From Turritopsis dohrnii (Eukaryota; Cnidaria; Hydrozoa; Anthoathecata; Oceaniidae), in NCBI GenBank assembly GCA_027922465.2, contig BQMF02000426.1, positions 248,001 through 312,000 on the forward strand: a DNA stretch of 64,000 nucleotides. Direction: 5' to 3'. Below, in pieces: positions 11,858-24,000 of this stretch (its first letter is position 1; every line of letters begins with the position of its first letter). A model generated the notes under the pieces. The model did no database searches, was not told the origin of the DNA, and was given only the letters and a program-made list of their open reading frames with translations. The translations under genes were made by a program, and so were the position numbers.

Positions 11858-12226
11858 TTATTTTTTTAGTGAATTTCTGACAATACATTTATGAATCTTC
11901 GGTCCATAAAGATAATAAGTACAAGGGAGTTCAATGCCTCCCCCGAGGACCCATGTTCCCTCTGGTGCCCGTCGTTTTTCTCCTGTAATCGTCGCTTTAA
12001 TTTGATATAACTTCCATCGTTTCATCAAAGGAAATAACTTTTCTGCCAGTGCTTCTGGAATATGTCCTACTACCACATCTTTTGACTTTACAACAATTGC
12101 GTTATTGCTGTAATTATTGTCCGGTTGAAGAAAACATTTTAGTTCTTCATTTACTTTGTAATTGTATTCGTAAACATGATGACCCTTTACTCTTGATTTT
12201 ACCTCACCTAAACACGCCAATGCCAT
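11858..12226 (-). CDS. Small HIRAN-like domain protein, transposon cargo
   Basis: The 122-residue protein is almost entirely one HIRAN-like domain. After a short N-terminus it shows GHHVYEYNY at about residue 16, then KCFLQPDNNYSNNAI, then VVGHIPEALAEKLF, and finally GGGIELPCTYYLYGP near residue 105. This order (polar NxYxxNAI, VGHxP, helix, C-terminal PC-Y) matches HIRAN domains, which in HLTF bind single-stranded DNA 3' ends. No helicase or nuclease is attached. The start is the ATG at 12226; the frame is intact, unlike the neighbouring transposase. It is transcribed divergently from the transposase inside the same TIRs, so it is probably accessory or cargo. Function in transposition is inference. 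Confidence 0.65.
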   Translation of the reverse strand: MALACLGEVKSRVKGHHVYEYNYKVNEELKCFLQPDNNYSNNAIVVKSKDVVVGHIPEALAEKLFPLMKRWKLYQIKATITGEKRRAPEGTWVLGGGIELPCTYYLYGPKIHKCIVRNSLKK

Positions 12227-12251
12227 GTTTGATTTCCTGTTGTGTCAAGTC

Positions 12252-12294
12252 GATCAGTGGACAAGAAAGACTGTCTTTCTTATGTCCACTGATC
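12252..12294. promoter_or_regulatory. Near-perfect palindrome in the divergent promoter
   Basis: GATCAGTGGACAAGAAAGA (12252-12270), a 3-base centre, and its inverse (12274-12294) with two extra bases form a long hairpin-capable palindrome. It lies between the start of the HIRAN-like gene (12226) and the probable transposase start (12393), where a shared operator or transposase-binding site would be expected. It could instead be a small independent foldback insertion. Confidence 0.5.
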
Positions 12295-12392
12295 AACTTT
12301 TATTTATTCGAATGTTTGACGTTCGATTACGTAAATTAAAATCGAAACTTATTCGCGTTGATAAACAAAGCATTGTACTTGTTGGTGTGAAA

Positions 12393-13780
12393 ATGGATGA
12401 TACAAAGCAAACTCGGAGAGCCTTTTCTCGAGAGTTCAAACTTTCAGTTGTGCAATGGTTTTATTCAAATAATAAAAACGTGTTACAAACATCGAACCAC
12501 TTTAAAATTGACCGTAAACAAGTACGAACATGGGTCAAAGCCGCAGAAAAGATAAGGAAACAAAAAAGTAAGAGTATGAGTGAATGTGGTCGTAAAGCAT
12601 ATTTCCCACGAATGGAAGAAAAGTTAGTGCAACAGTTTAAAGAACAGAGGAAACGAGGGAAAACAGTGAAAGAATGGTGGTTTCTATCAATAGCAAGAAA
12701 GATTATGAATGAAGAATACCCGAAGGACATAGTTTTCAAGTATTCCAACAGGTGGTTTAATGGTTTTTGTAGACGGAATAGAATATCTCTTCGTCGTAAA
12801 ACACACATCGCACAAAAATCTCCGGCAACGTTAAAAGACCCCATCCAGAAGTTTCATGCCAAGCTCTAAGAGAACGAATCCGAGGCACGTTTCAACTGGG
12901 AGACATAGCAAACATGGATCAAACACCACTGCCCTTTGTCCTTGATGATGGTCGCACATACGAGAATACAGGAGCTGGTGAAGTATGGTGTGGTAGTGGT
13001 GCCTCAGGCCTTGACAAACGTCAATGTACAGTGCAATTAACCATGTTCGGAGACGGTGTCTCACGAGTTAGACCAACATTGATATTTCGAGGTGAAGGCA
13101 AAAGAATCAAGCCAGATGAGAGACGTAGCTGGGATAAAAGAGTAAACGTGTACTTTCAAACGAACGCTTGGTGTGATGAAGTCATTATGAAGAAATGGAC
13201 AAGTGATGAATGGTGTAACATCTTCACCAATCCGGCAACGCCAGGTTCAAGCGGGAAACTATTGGTTGCAGATGTGCACAAGGCCCAACAAACCGATGAA
13301 GTCAAGCGACTATTGCAGAAAAAGAACACAGTTCTCGTCAACGTACCACCAGGATGCACCAGCCGTGTGCAACCGCTTGATGTTGTTCTGAATAAGCCAT
13401 TTAAAAATCTCGTTAGAGAACAGTTTGAAAAACATCTTGACGAGAATTTAAACGATTATGTTGAGGGAAAACTCACAGCGTCCAAACGGAGAATTCTAAC
13501 TACAAAATGGGTTGCGATTGCATGGGAAAAACTAATGCAAGACAAAGAGATGGTTATTCGTTCGTTCAAAAAATGTGGAATTACCACAAACGTTGACGGA
13601 TCCGAAAATGATAAAGTAAACATACGGGGTATGGAAGGGTACACAATGCCGTTACCTGAAGAAGAGTATCATCTGATAAGTGTGGATGAAGACGATGCAT
13701 CTAGTGACAGTGAAATCGACGATGAAGAAGACTTAGAAGATGGGGAGTACGAGCTTGATGATGATGACAATGAACAATGA
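12393..13780 (+). pseudogene. Tigger/pogo DDE_1 transposase with a frameshift
   Basis: The first frame (ATG at 12393, in-frame upstream to 12225) encodes an N-terminal helix-turn-helix (REFKLSVVQWFYSNNKNV) and a CENP-B-type second helical domain ending near SLRRKTHIAQKSP; it stops at 12869. The catalytic half continues in another frame to 13780 with all three DDE_1 aspartates visible: NMDQTPLPF, LVADVHKAQ and QPLDVVLNKPF. A highly acidic tail follows. The break lies at about 12845-12865 and is one base; it could be a real lesion or a sequencing error. No other stop interrupts the two halves, so loss is recent. The two frames together span about 460 codons, near the family norm. Confidence 0.8.
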
Positions 13781-14232
13781 AAAATATTTTATATTGTACG
13801 TTTTTAAACGCTATACAAAATATATGATTGTTGTTGTTAACACAAATGTTGTTCCGTGTATAAGCCCCCCCGATTATAAGCCCCCCTGTATATAAGCCCA
13901 GCAAAAAAGCCTTACGACCTTATATAAGCCCAGGGCTTATATTCGGAGATTTACGGTATGCTGGAAATGCCCAACACGTCGCATTTGTTACTTCTGTCTT
14001 GGTTCAGCAATTCCATCATTTCAATTATACCAGATATTCCACGACTATAGTGATTCGTCTCAATTCATAAATTGATATCAGTTACTCTTGATAATGTCTT
14101 ATACACCTGAAATAGTAAAACAAACAGACAAATTAATTAAGAGCATAAATTTCACGATACTGAAAGTAAGCAAAATCATTTTTAACACAATTTTCAACCT
14201 GATGAAGTCACGTAAGATTTTCTTTCTTTTTT

Positions 14233-14400
14233 TAAATGGGTTGCCCCCTGCAAGCCGAAGCCACTACTAGGCAGAGAGCTACAAGATGAGAAAAGGAAGA
14301 ACAGTTATAAACACAGATGAGAAAAGGAAGAAGAGTTACAAAGACAGATAAGAAAGATGAGAAAAGGAAGAAGAGTTATAAAGACAGAGCAAGGTGGCGG
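14233..14400 (-). repeat. LINE 3'-end fragment with tandem repeat
   Basis: The minus strand reads CTAGTAGTGGCTTCGGC followed by a CAGGG-type and GCAACCCATTTAAA end. It matches the + strand LINE tail at about 39835-39915 (GGCCTAGTAGTGGCTTCGGC). On the plus strand it runs into about two and a half tandem copies of a unit containing GATGAGAAAAGGAAGAAGAG (14286-14390). It is a 5'-truncated retrotransposon tail. Confidence 0.6.
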
Positions 14401-14410
14401 TTAACCTTGG

Positions 14411-15015
14411 ATTTAAAAGATTCTAGATCTTACTCAGCAGTAAAACAACTGACGAAAATTTGTTAATTAAACAAGCTGTTGTTTTTATTGTTGTTAATAT
14501 AATTATTATTTATTAATGATGTAACTATAATATATTTTTAGAAATAACTCAAGTAGCATATGTAAATTTATAACAATTATATACACAAAAACAAATTAAC
14601 TAACTTCTTTGCTCTTCATTGCCATTCCATGAAACCATAATTCCGATTTAATAAAATCTAGGCTTCCATCGAATAAATTGATTTTCTAATTACATTAAAT
14701 TGCAATTTCAAGTTTTAGCTTGTCATCCTTTTGTCACATATTCCCTGCTGTTGTTCAGTGTTATTTATTGCATAATTATGCGTTAATTCAAATAAATCAT
14801 AGCAAATTTCTGATAAATTTACCCATAGTTAATTTGTTCGAATGATATTATATGGTAATATAAATATGATAACTTTTTGAAAAATGTACATGATTTTATC
14901 TGAATTATCCTGAATACAAATGTTATAATTTTCCCTCAAACTGTCACATAATTTGGCATAAAGGTTCACCTGCGAGTAATTGAATTTTTCATAGCGAATT
15001 ATAGAATACTGTAAG
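14411..15015 (+). promoter_or_regulatory. Upstream region of TPR
   Basis: About 600 bp of very AT-rich sequence precede the TPR start codon. No TATA box at a sensible distance, CpG-like block or repeat end is recognisable. A non-coding first exon could lie here but cannot be placed. Confidence 0.3.
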
Positions 15016-18000
15016 ATGGATGATGCTGTAAAAGTGATATCAAAGAAATTTGAGTTGGATGGGGATTTTCTGAATACGATTAGTGAGGGCTCTGTTGATG
15101 TATCCCAATGGTTGACCGTTCTTGCTGCTTACATTCTTGACAATGATAAAAAGCAAGAAGAACAAAAAACTAGCGAGCAATCACTAAGAAAGCAAAGGTT
15201 GAATGCAGGTTTGTGTGATCTACTTTTTTCTGAAAAAAAAAAACAACTATAAATCACCAAGTCGTTCTGTAGGCAATTAAACCAAAATATTTACCTTATA
15301 AGACAAAGGTCTAGTCATATCAACTGTCAACTTTTGATTGTAAACAACACAAATTCCTAATTGATAAACCGTTTCTCACCTCTTAGAACACCAGTTAAGT
15401 CAACTTGAAAAACAACTTATAGTATGTAACACCAAGCTGACTAAATACGAAAAAGGTTTGTTGGATGTTAAAACCAAGTTGTCCAAAAAGGAAGATGAGA
15501 TGAATGAGACTGAAACGAAATTTGAAGAGCTAACTGAAGAAAAGAAGAGATTATTTGAAGAACATGTAATATCCATTATTAAATTAATGTATTTTGTTTT
15601 TTCGTGAAATGGTCTCTTTTTCTCTAGAAACAGTTGCATGTCGTCATAGTTGTAGTACTTTAAATCCACATTGAAATTTCAGGAAAAACTGAAGAAGAAA
15701 TATTCCATTCTGAATGAAGAAAAGGTTGAATTTTCAGATATTGTTGAGACCAAGAATAGAGAAATTGACCGATTAAACGAAGAGTGGAAAACCATATCTA
15801 ATAAATTGGCAGAGTCTAACAAAACTCGTTGTGAGATACAGTATAAATTGGATGAAATTAAAAACTCAGATGTTCGTAAAGAGTTTAAGGAAAAACGACT
15901 GGAACAGGAGAAAAAGATGTTATTGCAACAATTAGAGCAAGTGTCTGCAGATCTTCGTCAAAAAACTGAATCAGCCAATGACTTTCAAAAAGACAAAACT
16001 GCTAAGCTGCTCGACTTAGAATCCAAGTATGAAATTTGTGAACAAGAAAACTTGCAGTTAAAGCAGAATGTTGACATAACTAAGAAGACTTGTAAAGAAC
16101 TGGAAAACAAAATTGATACTTTGATGATGAAAATGAAACGAGCTTCCGAAGAACATGTGGAAACTGAAAACAACATGCAGCAAGAGCTAACCGCACAAAC
16201 GAAACTGGTTCAGCTGTATAAGGTATTCAATTTGAGCATGAAATAATCAATTCTGAAAGTGTTTTTGCTTCAAGCATAGAAAGGTAATTCCTTGAGAACA
16301 GATATTTTATGATATTATTGATAAAAGTAATTCCCTTAAATCAGGATGATCGGGACCATGCAAAATCTAAATTGGAAGAGGTCACAACTGCTGTAGTGGA
16401 AATGCAAGAATTGATGAAGCAGACCAGCGAAGGTATAAACATTCATTTTCATTTTTCCGTACTTCTACTTGGTTAATGTGCTTTTGGACATAGTAACAAC
16501 CAAATGTCTTGAACATTTATTGATAATTAAAATTTTCTATATGCTGTAGAAAAAGCTGGATTGGAAGCCAAACTAAAGGCTGAAGAAGAAATTAATTCAA
16601 AGTTGATTGCAGAATTAAGTATGGCAATTGTAGTGGTTAATATGCAACGTCTCTGTTGTTGCTTCTAGGGCATATTAATAGGCATTGTGCTCTACTGATG
16701 AGCTATGCTTTAAGTGTTATTGGTAACCATGCTCAATTTCTTTCCGTAGAAGAAAAGTTACGAGAACAATCACAAGAATTAGAAAATGCAAATGATCTCC
16801 TCCAACTTTCCAAGAGAAGAGGTTTGTTACAGATCCTATCCCAAGATAAAGTTGATAACATACTTTGCTGGAAGTTAAGACCTAAGATTTTACAACACTT
16901 TTTATTTTCTTGTTTTAATAGTTGTAGGGATGAATTCTCATTCAGTTTCATTGTGTATATAATTGTCTTACTTTGAATTCATTGTATGTTAGTGAGCAAT
17001 GCATCACCAGACGATATCTCAATATTGTCACCAATGGCTGCAGCCACCAGTAAGATATTGAAGAAAGGAATGACTCTCACTCAGGTATATAATGTGTCAC
17101 TACTAGTGGGGGAAACAATTTGCAAAAATTGACTTTTAAGATATAACATTGAATATTTTTAAATCCTTAAACTTCTTTTTATGTTGATTTTACAAGAGTT
17201 AGTAAAGTTTTCTAAACATTCTGAATAATTCTTATTTAGATCTATTCAGAATATGTGAAGGTTTCTGATGAACTCCTTGCCGAAAAAGATGAAAATTCCA
17301 GATTAAAAATGTACATGGAACAAATTTTAAAGGTATTCTCCACCAATATTAACAAAACCTTAGGTTTAATCAATTTGATCAAATATTGAATGATCATCAT
17401 GGTGATCAGGACTTAGACTGAAAACATACTTATGAAATAATAAGATTTAAGAGGAGAGTTAGAAATTTTCTTTTAATATTTTGTCTGTTTTTAAAGGAGG
17501 TTGAAGAAAAAGCACCTCTCCTAATGCAACAGAAGGAAGATTACGAACATGCAAAACAAACTATCGAAAGTATGTCTGCAAAACTCCAGGAAAATATTAA
17601 GGTGGGAAGTACTAAATTCTACTACTTCTATAATTTAATTTGTCCCATTAATGTTTCTTCAGGATGGCTTCTGCTTTTTTGGAAGAGTCCCCAGTTAAGC
17701 TATAAAAAGTTTAAGAATGCTCTAACTGCTTCACTAGGCAACCATGCACCATCCAAAGTGAGGTTGATTGAACCACTTAACTTCTGTCATACTTAGGAAT
17801 GTCACCGACTCCAAACAGAACACATGGAACTGGAAAGGAAAGTCGGTTATCATAAACGAGAAGAGAAAAGACTGAAAGCCCTTAGTTTCGATTTAAGTCA
17901 ACAGGTTTGTAAAACAACAAATTTTTTCACGCTCACCTGTCATTTTGGAATAGTACTTTATATGGCACTTTATAATGTCTATAATGTTTACAGAAATTCT

Positions 18001-21000
18001 TATGGCTTTTTAGGTTTGTGTTCTACTGAAAGAAGTTGAGGAAGCTCGTGGTGGTGTCGTGAGCACATCAGACAAGCTTCCCGAACTTGCATCAACGGAC
18101 ACATTGAATATGTCAAGCTCTGGCCAAGTAATCAGTGAACATCTTGTGACTTTCAAGTACTGTTATTTTAATTTTATTAGAAGCACATATGTAACTCATC
18201 TAAAAGTTGCTGTGACGAAGTGTGTTTTCATTGAAATGGCGTGTATATTTGTGGGCTATTCTATAAAAATGTACTCCTCCACAGTGATTTTTCAGCAAAT
18301 TTGCGTGGTGGGATTATGTATTTGTTATTCTTGTTCTCTACCAATAGGAGTATTGAAGAACTTCAGTCTCAAAACGAAAGGTTACTGCTGACAGTACGTG
18401 AACTCAGTGAAGAGCAAGAAAAATTAGAACAAGAAGGCGGTTCAGAAATGTATGCCATCATGTTTTTATTTTTCATAAAGTATCAACAAAATATTACCAC
18501 TGCAGAAATTGTATTATTGTATTATTGTATTATAACAATAATTATGAAGAATTACCATTTCCCTATTCAGTCAAAATTCGTTCTGTAACTTTCCGAATTC
18601 CCAACAATCCAATGAGATGATTTGTACAACAACTGCAAACAAACAATGTTCTATTATTTATTTTCGTTCCATTCAGCATACACGAACTTAAGAAGAAAAT
18701 AGAAAATGCAAATGGTGATCTTGAAGCTCTAAAACAAAACCAGAAAACACAAGATGACATGGTAAACATCTCTAAGAGACATTTTGAAAGTTGTACTTTT
18801 CTATAGCAGGACTTACTTTTTTAGATGGAGAAGTTGTGTCGCCAACGCGATATATACAAAGCATTGTGTCAAAAGGGTGGTGTGATGGTGGTATGTTTTC
18901 CTATAGTTTATAATTCTCTATGTTTCATTTTTTTTTTTTTTTTTTTTTTTTTGTTTTGATTATTTTTCTTTTCAATTTTTATGTTTTTAACAGGGTGATG
19001 TATCATCCACGTCACAAGCTTCAACGACTTCTATTCTTGAAACTGAAACGGAATTAACCATGGCCAAAGCTGAACTCGACAACTCCATAAGTCAGCATGA
19101 AAAACTTAAGGAATCCGTGGCAGAAAAGGAAAAAGTTTGGAACCAAAAGCAGACCAAGCAAGATGAAGAGTTATCCCTCTTACGGTTGGAGAGAGACAAT
19201 TTGAAGAATCAGGTTTTGCTTTTTGTCAGCAATTAAGTCTTTCTGTTTGTGAGTGTGTGTTGTCTTTTTTTTTAATTTTCCAATTACACATCTTAGTATG
19301 GGAAACAAATTGATTTTAGATTTCTTTTGCGGATGAAAAATATTCCATATTGAAAACTACTTCTGAAGGGTATAGAAAAGAAGTAGCAGCATTGGAAGGC
19401 AAGTGTAAAAGTATTACAGATGCTCAAAATAAGTTACGAGTAGAAGCTGAAAAATATAAGCAGGTAAGGTGAAAGTCATTTTTTATGTGTCATATCTATT
19501 TAAAAAGGTTTATTCCCAATGGCAAATCCATTTTTCCTACTACAGACATCCTCTTAACCTCTTGAATGACATGTATGTAAAGAGGTAATTAATGACGTTG
19601 CTGCTTTGCTAAACAGGACTACCATGAAGCAAAGGAGAAATTAGTTGCTGCTGAAGTCAGCGTAAAATCATCAGAAACTGAAAAGCATCTCCATAAGGAA
19701 GCTGAAAAACGTCTGATGCAGGAAAATCAATCTCTTCTTGATCAACAGAGAAGCCAAAATGTTCTATTGACTAACTTGCAGAGTATCCAGGTACTGCCTT
19801 TGTCAAGATGGTGTAGTCTTCTGATTTTTGCCTGTGCCTTTGGATATTTTAGATTTAAATTGTTCTTCACTCTTTAGAACAATCTTGAACGGCAAGAATT
19901 TGAAACACGAAAAACGTTTACTAAGCAAGTGGAAATACTTCAACGTGAAATTCGATGCATTCGTAGACAAAGTGATAACGATCTCAATTTGTTAAAAGTC
20001 ACAAACACTAGTCTTGAAGTGAGTTACTCATACTGTTTTGTTGAATATCGACGCATGTATGAGTATAGTTTTTAATAAATTTTTTCAGCTTTATGTATAA
20101 GAAAAAAAGCCTCTATGCCTCGCAAACGTTTTTGCTGTTGTTTTGTCTTTAGCAAGAAATGAAGGAGCTCAAAATCCGACTTGCTGTTGAACTTGAAACC
20201 AAGAAGAACACAAGTGCAGAAACACAATCAAGCAAACAACACATTGAGCAATTAGAAGCAAAGGTATAGACATAGTTTGTCTATAGTAAAAGCAGTTATG
20301 TACCTAAAAGGTTAATGTAAATAATTTCTGTCGAGTCAAAACAAATAAGTTTTCAGTAATTATTGCTAACTGTGAAGTACGCAGAGTTTGTTTGGTTTAT
20401 GTATTATGTTAAAAAATCATCTTTTGACTGTAAATTGGCATTTTAGATGTTTTGTTAATGGCAATTTTCAGCAACTGTTTTGACATTTTCATTTTTTTCT
20501 AAGTGTAAAGAATTAGATGGTCTCTATCAAGCATCTGAGAATCGTCTGAATGAAATCTTGCAAAGTGATGCAACAGCAAAAGGTATAGTTCTCATTTAAT
20601 CGTGCTACCAGTTAACAATCACCACAAATCATTACACTGGGAAGTTCTCCTTTCTGGTGCCATAATGTAGAACTGCTTAAAAAGGAATTCATCTGATGTA
20701 GTAGAAACTGTCAGGTTAAGATGGTGTGAGTAATCCCCTGCAGCATGCAGATATAGGTAAACCAATATTTTAGGAATAAATTGTATTGTCTTTAACATTA
20801 AGGTCAACTGGATACTGAGCGTGAAATTGAACGACTCAAGACTAAAGCAAGAGAACTGGAATTGGTGGTTTCCAACACCACTACAGAGAAAAAAGGCAAA
20901 TACATCATGTGTTGATATTTTCTTACCATTCTCTTTTATCTACCCAGTTTGTAGTAATGATGATGTAGAAGTCCATTACTCTTTTAATGTATTTCTCACA

Positions 21001-24000
21001 TGGTTTAGCTGTTGAAAGTCAGTTGGAAACTGCAAAGAAGCATCTGGAACAGTATCAAGAGATTGCGAATTCCAATGAACAAGCTATCAAAGTCATCAAC
21101 GAGGTATTTGCATACTTTTGTACTCTGGTTGTCAGTTCAGATCGCCAAAATTACTTTGCAATGAGATGTGGGAAATTGGGTGCTAGTTGGCCTCAGTAGC
21201 AGTGTTTTGGTAAAGTCTTTTGTATTTAGGGTTTATTGTAATCATAAAGAATATTATCATTTCAGAAACTCGAAACACAAACAATAGAATGTGAAAAAAA
21301 ATTAGGTGAGGCTGATGAAACTGTAAACAGCGTGAAATCACAAATTGCAAGTGTTGTTGCAGAAAAGATTCAAATGAAGAAAAGTGCCGAAGAGGCCGAC
21401 AAAAAGTACCAGGCACTGATTTCCGAACTTCGAACTCAATCTGCACCACTGGAGAAAAGGTTACAAGAAGTCACCAGAGCTTTGGTAAATGCAAAGGAAC
21501 AAGAAGCAAGTGCAGTAAGAGAGTCGAAAGAGCAAGTCAAAGTAGCAAAGGAGGTCAGTTCTAGAATTTTTGACGGAGTCTTTGTAGTTTGTGCATGAAC
21601 ATTGTGTTTTCAATATTTACAGGCCTCCGAAAAATACGAGAGGGAACTAGTCTTGCATGCTAAAGATGTTGAGCAGCTTACTTTACTGAAAGAAGAGGTA
21701 CGTTTTTCTCACCTGCCAAAATATGACTAAGTTTGGAAAGAAACTTTGCAAAAAATTGACGAAAACGCTCATGAAATCTGTATGGAACTTTTACACTTTC
21801 TGCTACTGCTGCAAACATGGGTACAACTTCATGCCATTTCACTTCATGTTTTTTGCAAGTTTTATTGTTTTTTTAAAGCTTCACAACTATAAGAGTAAAT
21901 ATGGTGGAGTAGCAGAACAGCTGTCCGACATGAAGCAAACATTACAAAATAATGAATTATTAATGGAACAAATGAAAGAACATCACAGTCAAGAACTGCG
22001 AAAGGGTGAAACTGCTCGTAAAGATCTCATTAATCAAAACGCAATATTACACTCACAAGTTGAAAAGGTATTAACAGATAAAGTGTTGAAAGGGTCTGTT
22101 TTTAAATATTGGAAGAATCTAGAAAAAAATACTAATTTAGCACCAAAATAGGCATAAAATAAGTGCTTAATTCAAATCATAAATATTTTGTCTTTCAGTT
22201 AGCTACAGCTGCAGCAGCTGCTGCTGCAAAATCATCTTCCAAATTACCAGAAGATACAACAAAAACTACTGATAAAAGTTTAGAGGAAGTGTACGAATTG
22301 CTTCGGTAAGTTTAAAATGTTTCTGATGGTTGGTTTGTTTTAAAGGATGTTTGCGCTAATAAGACAAACACTTCTTGTACTGAGTGCATATGTTCAGAGA
22401 GATGAACACAACTTGGATCTTATTGCCACAAACTGCAAACCATTCTTCCCAAGGTCTATCTCAGTGGTCAATATGACTTTACTGAAGTATTGTGGCTCTT
22501 TATTTCATTTTAATTTTATTTTATTTTGATTTTATATGCATAGTAAACATTTCACGAAAAATGTAAAGATAAATTCTTTTTACTAGCTTTGTACGAAGAG
22601 AAAAAGAAATTGCAGAAACAAAATCTGAAGCAAGCGCAACTGAAAGTATGCGATATCGTCAGCGTGCAGATCACTTGCAGCGCGATTTAGAAGAAACGAA
22701 AGCTGCATTAGAATTGGAACTGGAGCGTACCAAAGGGAGAATGTTGACTGAGAAAGAACATGCAGATATGATGGAGAAATTGAAGAAGTTCACAGAGTAC
22801 GAGGAGTTAAACAAGAATTTGGAAAAACAGAAGAATGAAAATTTGCAGAAGTTCAAGTCAACACAAGAAAAAGTATTTACTTCTTAATCCTTGGTCTTCT
22901 TCCTTTTGTTTCTGTTTCCGTTAATTAAAAAACATTTATAGAATTTCAACTTTCAGCAATTTTCATAAGCAAAGCATGATTGATTCTGTATAAACATACC
23001 ATGTTTTGTTTAGGTCAAAAAACTTGAAGCCGACATGAAGCCTCTTCAAGAGAACAAGAAGACTTTGGAAAATGAAAAAAGCATATGGTTAGGCGAGAAA
23101 ACAGCGCTGAAAGCTGAGGTAATGTTTATTTTTTTATTTTGTATTAGTTCGTTTTTGTTATGATTAACAATATCAATGTTCAATTTCAGATAGAGCGTTG
23201 GACTGCTAGAACCAACCAACTGATGGCACAAAACGTGAAAGCTGACACAGAAGAAGTGAAGAAGCTACTTGCTTTGAAGACTCAAAATGAGAAAACCATA
23301 TCAACCCTCCAAGACGATGTGAAACGGACCAGACAACAGCTCGAATTGTTGAGACGTGAATCCTTGAAGCTGAAAGCTGAGAAAACTGAAAACCAGGTTA
23401 GTATGCCTAATTTTGGATATAATCGTGAAAAAGTCACTGCGATGAAGAGCGTTTTTGTTGAAGTGGTGTGTATATTTCTATGGTAATGCACTACTTTGTA
23501 GACACAGCAAATTTGCCCACTGGGTCATGCAATTGTTATGAAGAAATTTTAATTTGTTTTGCTGATATTTCTTAGAACAAGATACTATCTCTTCAAAATG
23601 AATTGTCTACTGCACAAGGAGCCACCAATAAAGGAGATAATGAACAGACTGAAACAGAACAGAGCCAACTGAAAAAGGATTTGGAGACAAAGATGGCAGA
23701 AATTAAAAAAGACCAGAAGACTATACAGCAGGTGATACATAATTCTATGTTTTTTTCAACTTAACCTTTATTTCTGGGGTTTTTTCTTTCGTGTTGGTTG
23801 CCAAGGGAACATTTCATTGTCACCATGAAAAAAATTGATGATTTTTGTTAATGGAGTGAATTCTCTGTCGGAAACATGTTTTTACATGAGATATCTGCAA
23901 TTTTTTCCAAATAAACACAGATGCTTTTGTGATTATTTTGTGCTTCTTACAATTATTTTGATTTCATGAAGTTGTGGTGTATTTTCGTTTTCTTTGTTTA

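Larger units (their letters stand above)
11651..13956. mobile_element. Tigger/pogo element carrying a HIRAN-like gene
   Basis: The terminal inverted repeats are perfect for at least 24 bp (CCGTAAATCTCCGAATATAA then GCCC). They are flanked by TA on both sides (11649-11650, 13957-13958), the pogo/Tc1-mariner target duplication. Both subterminal regions hold repeated TATAAGCCC words, about five on the left and five on the right. The left array includes a run of about 38 C. Inside are two divergent genes: a HIRAN-like protein on the minus strand (11858-12226) and a DDE_1 transposase on the plus strand (12393-13780, frameshifted). A palindrome (12252-12294) lies between them. Confidence 0.85.
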
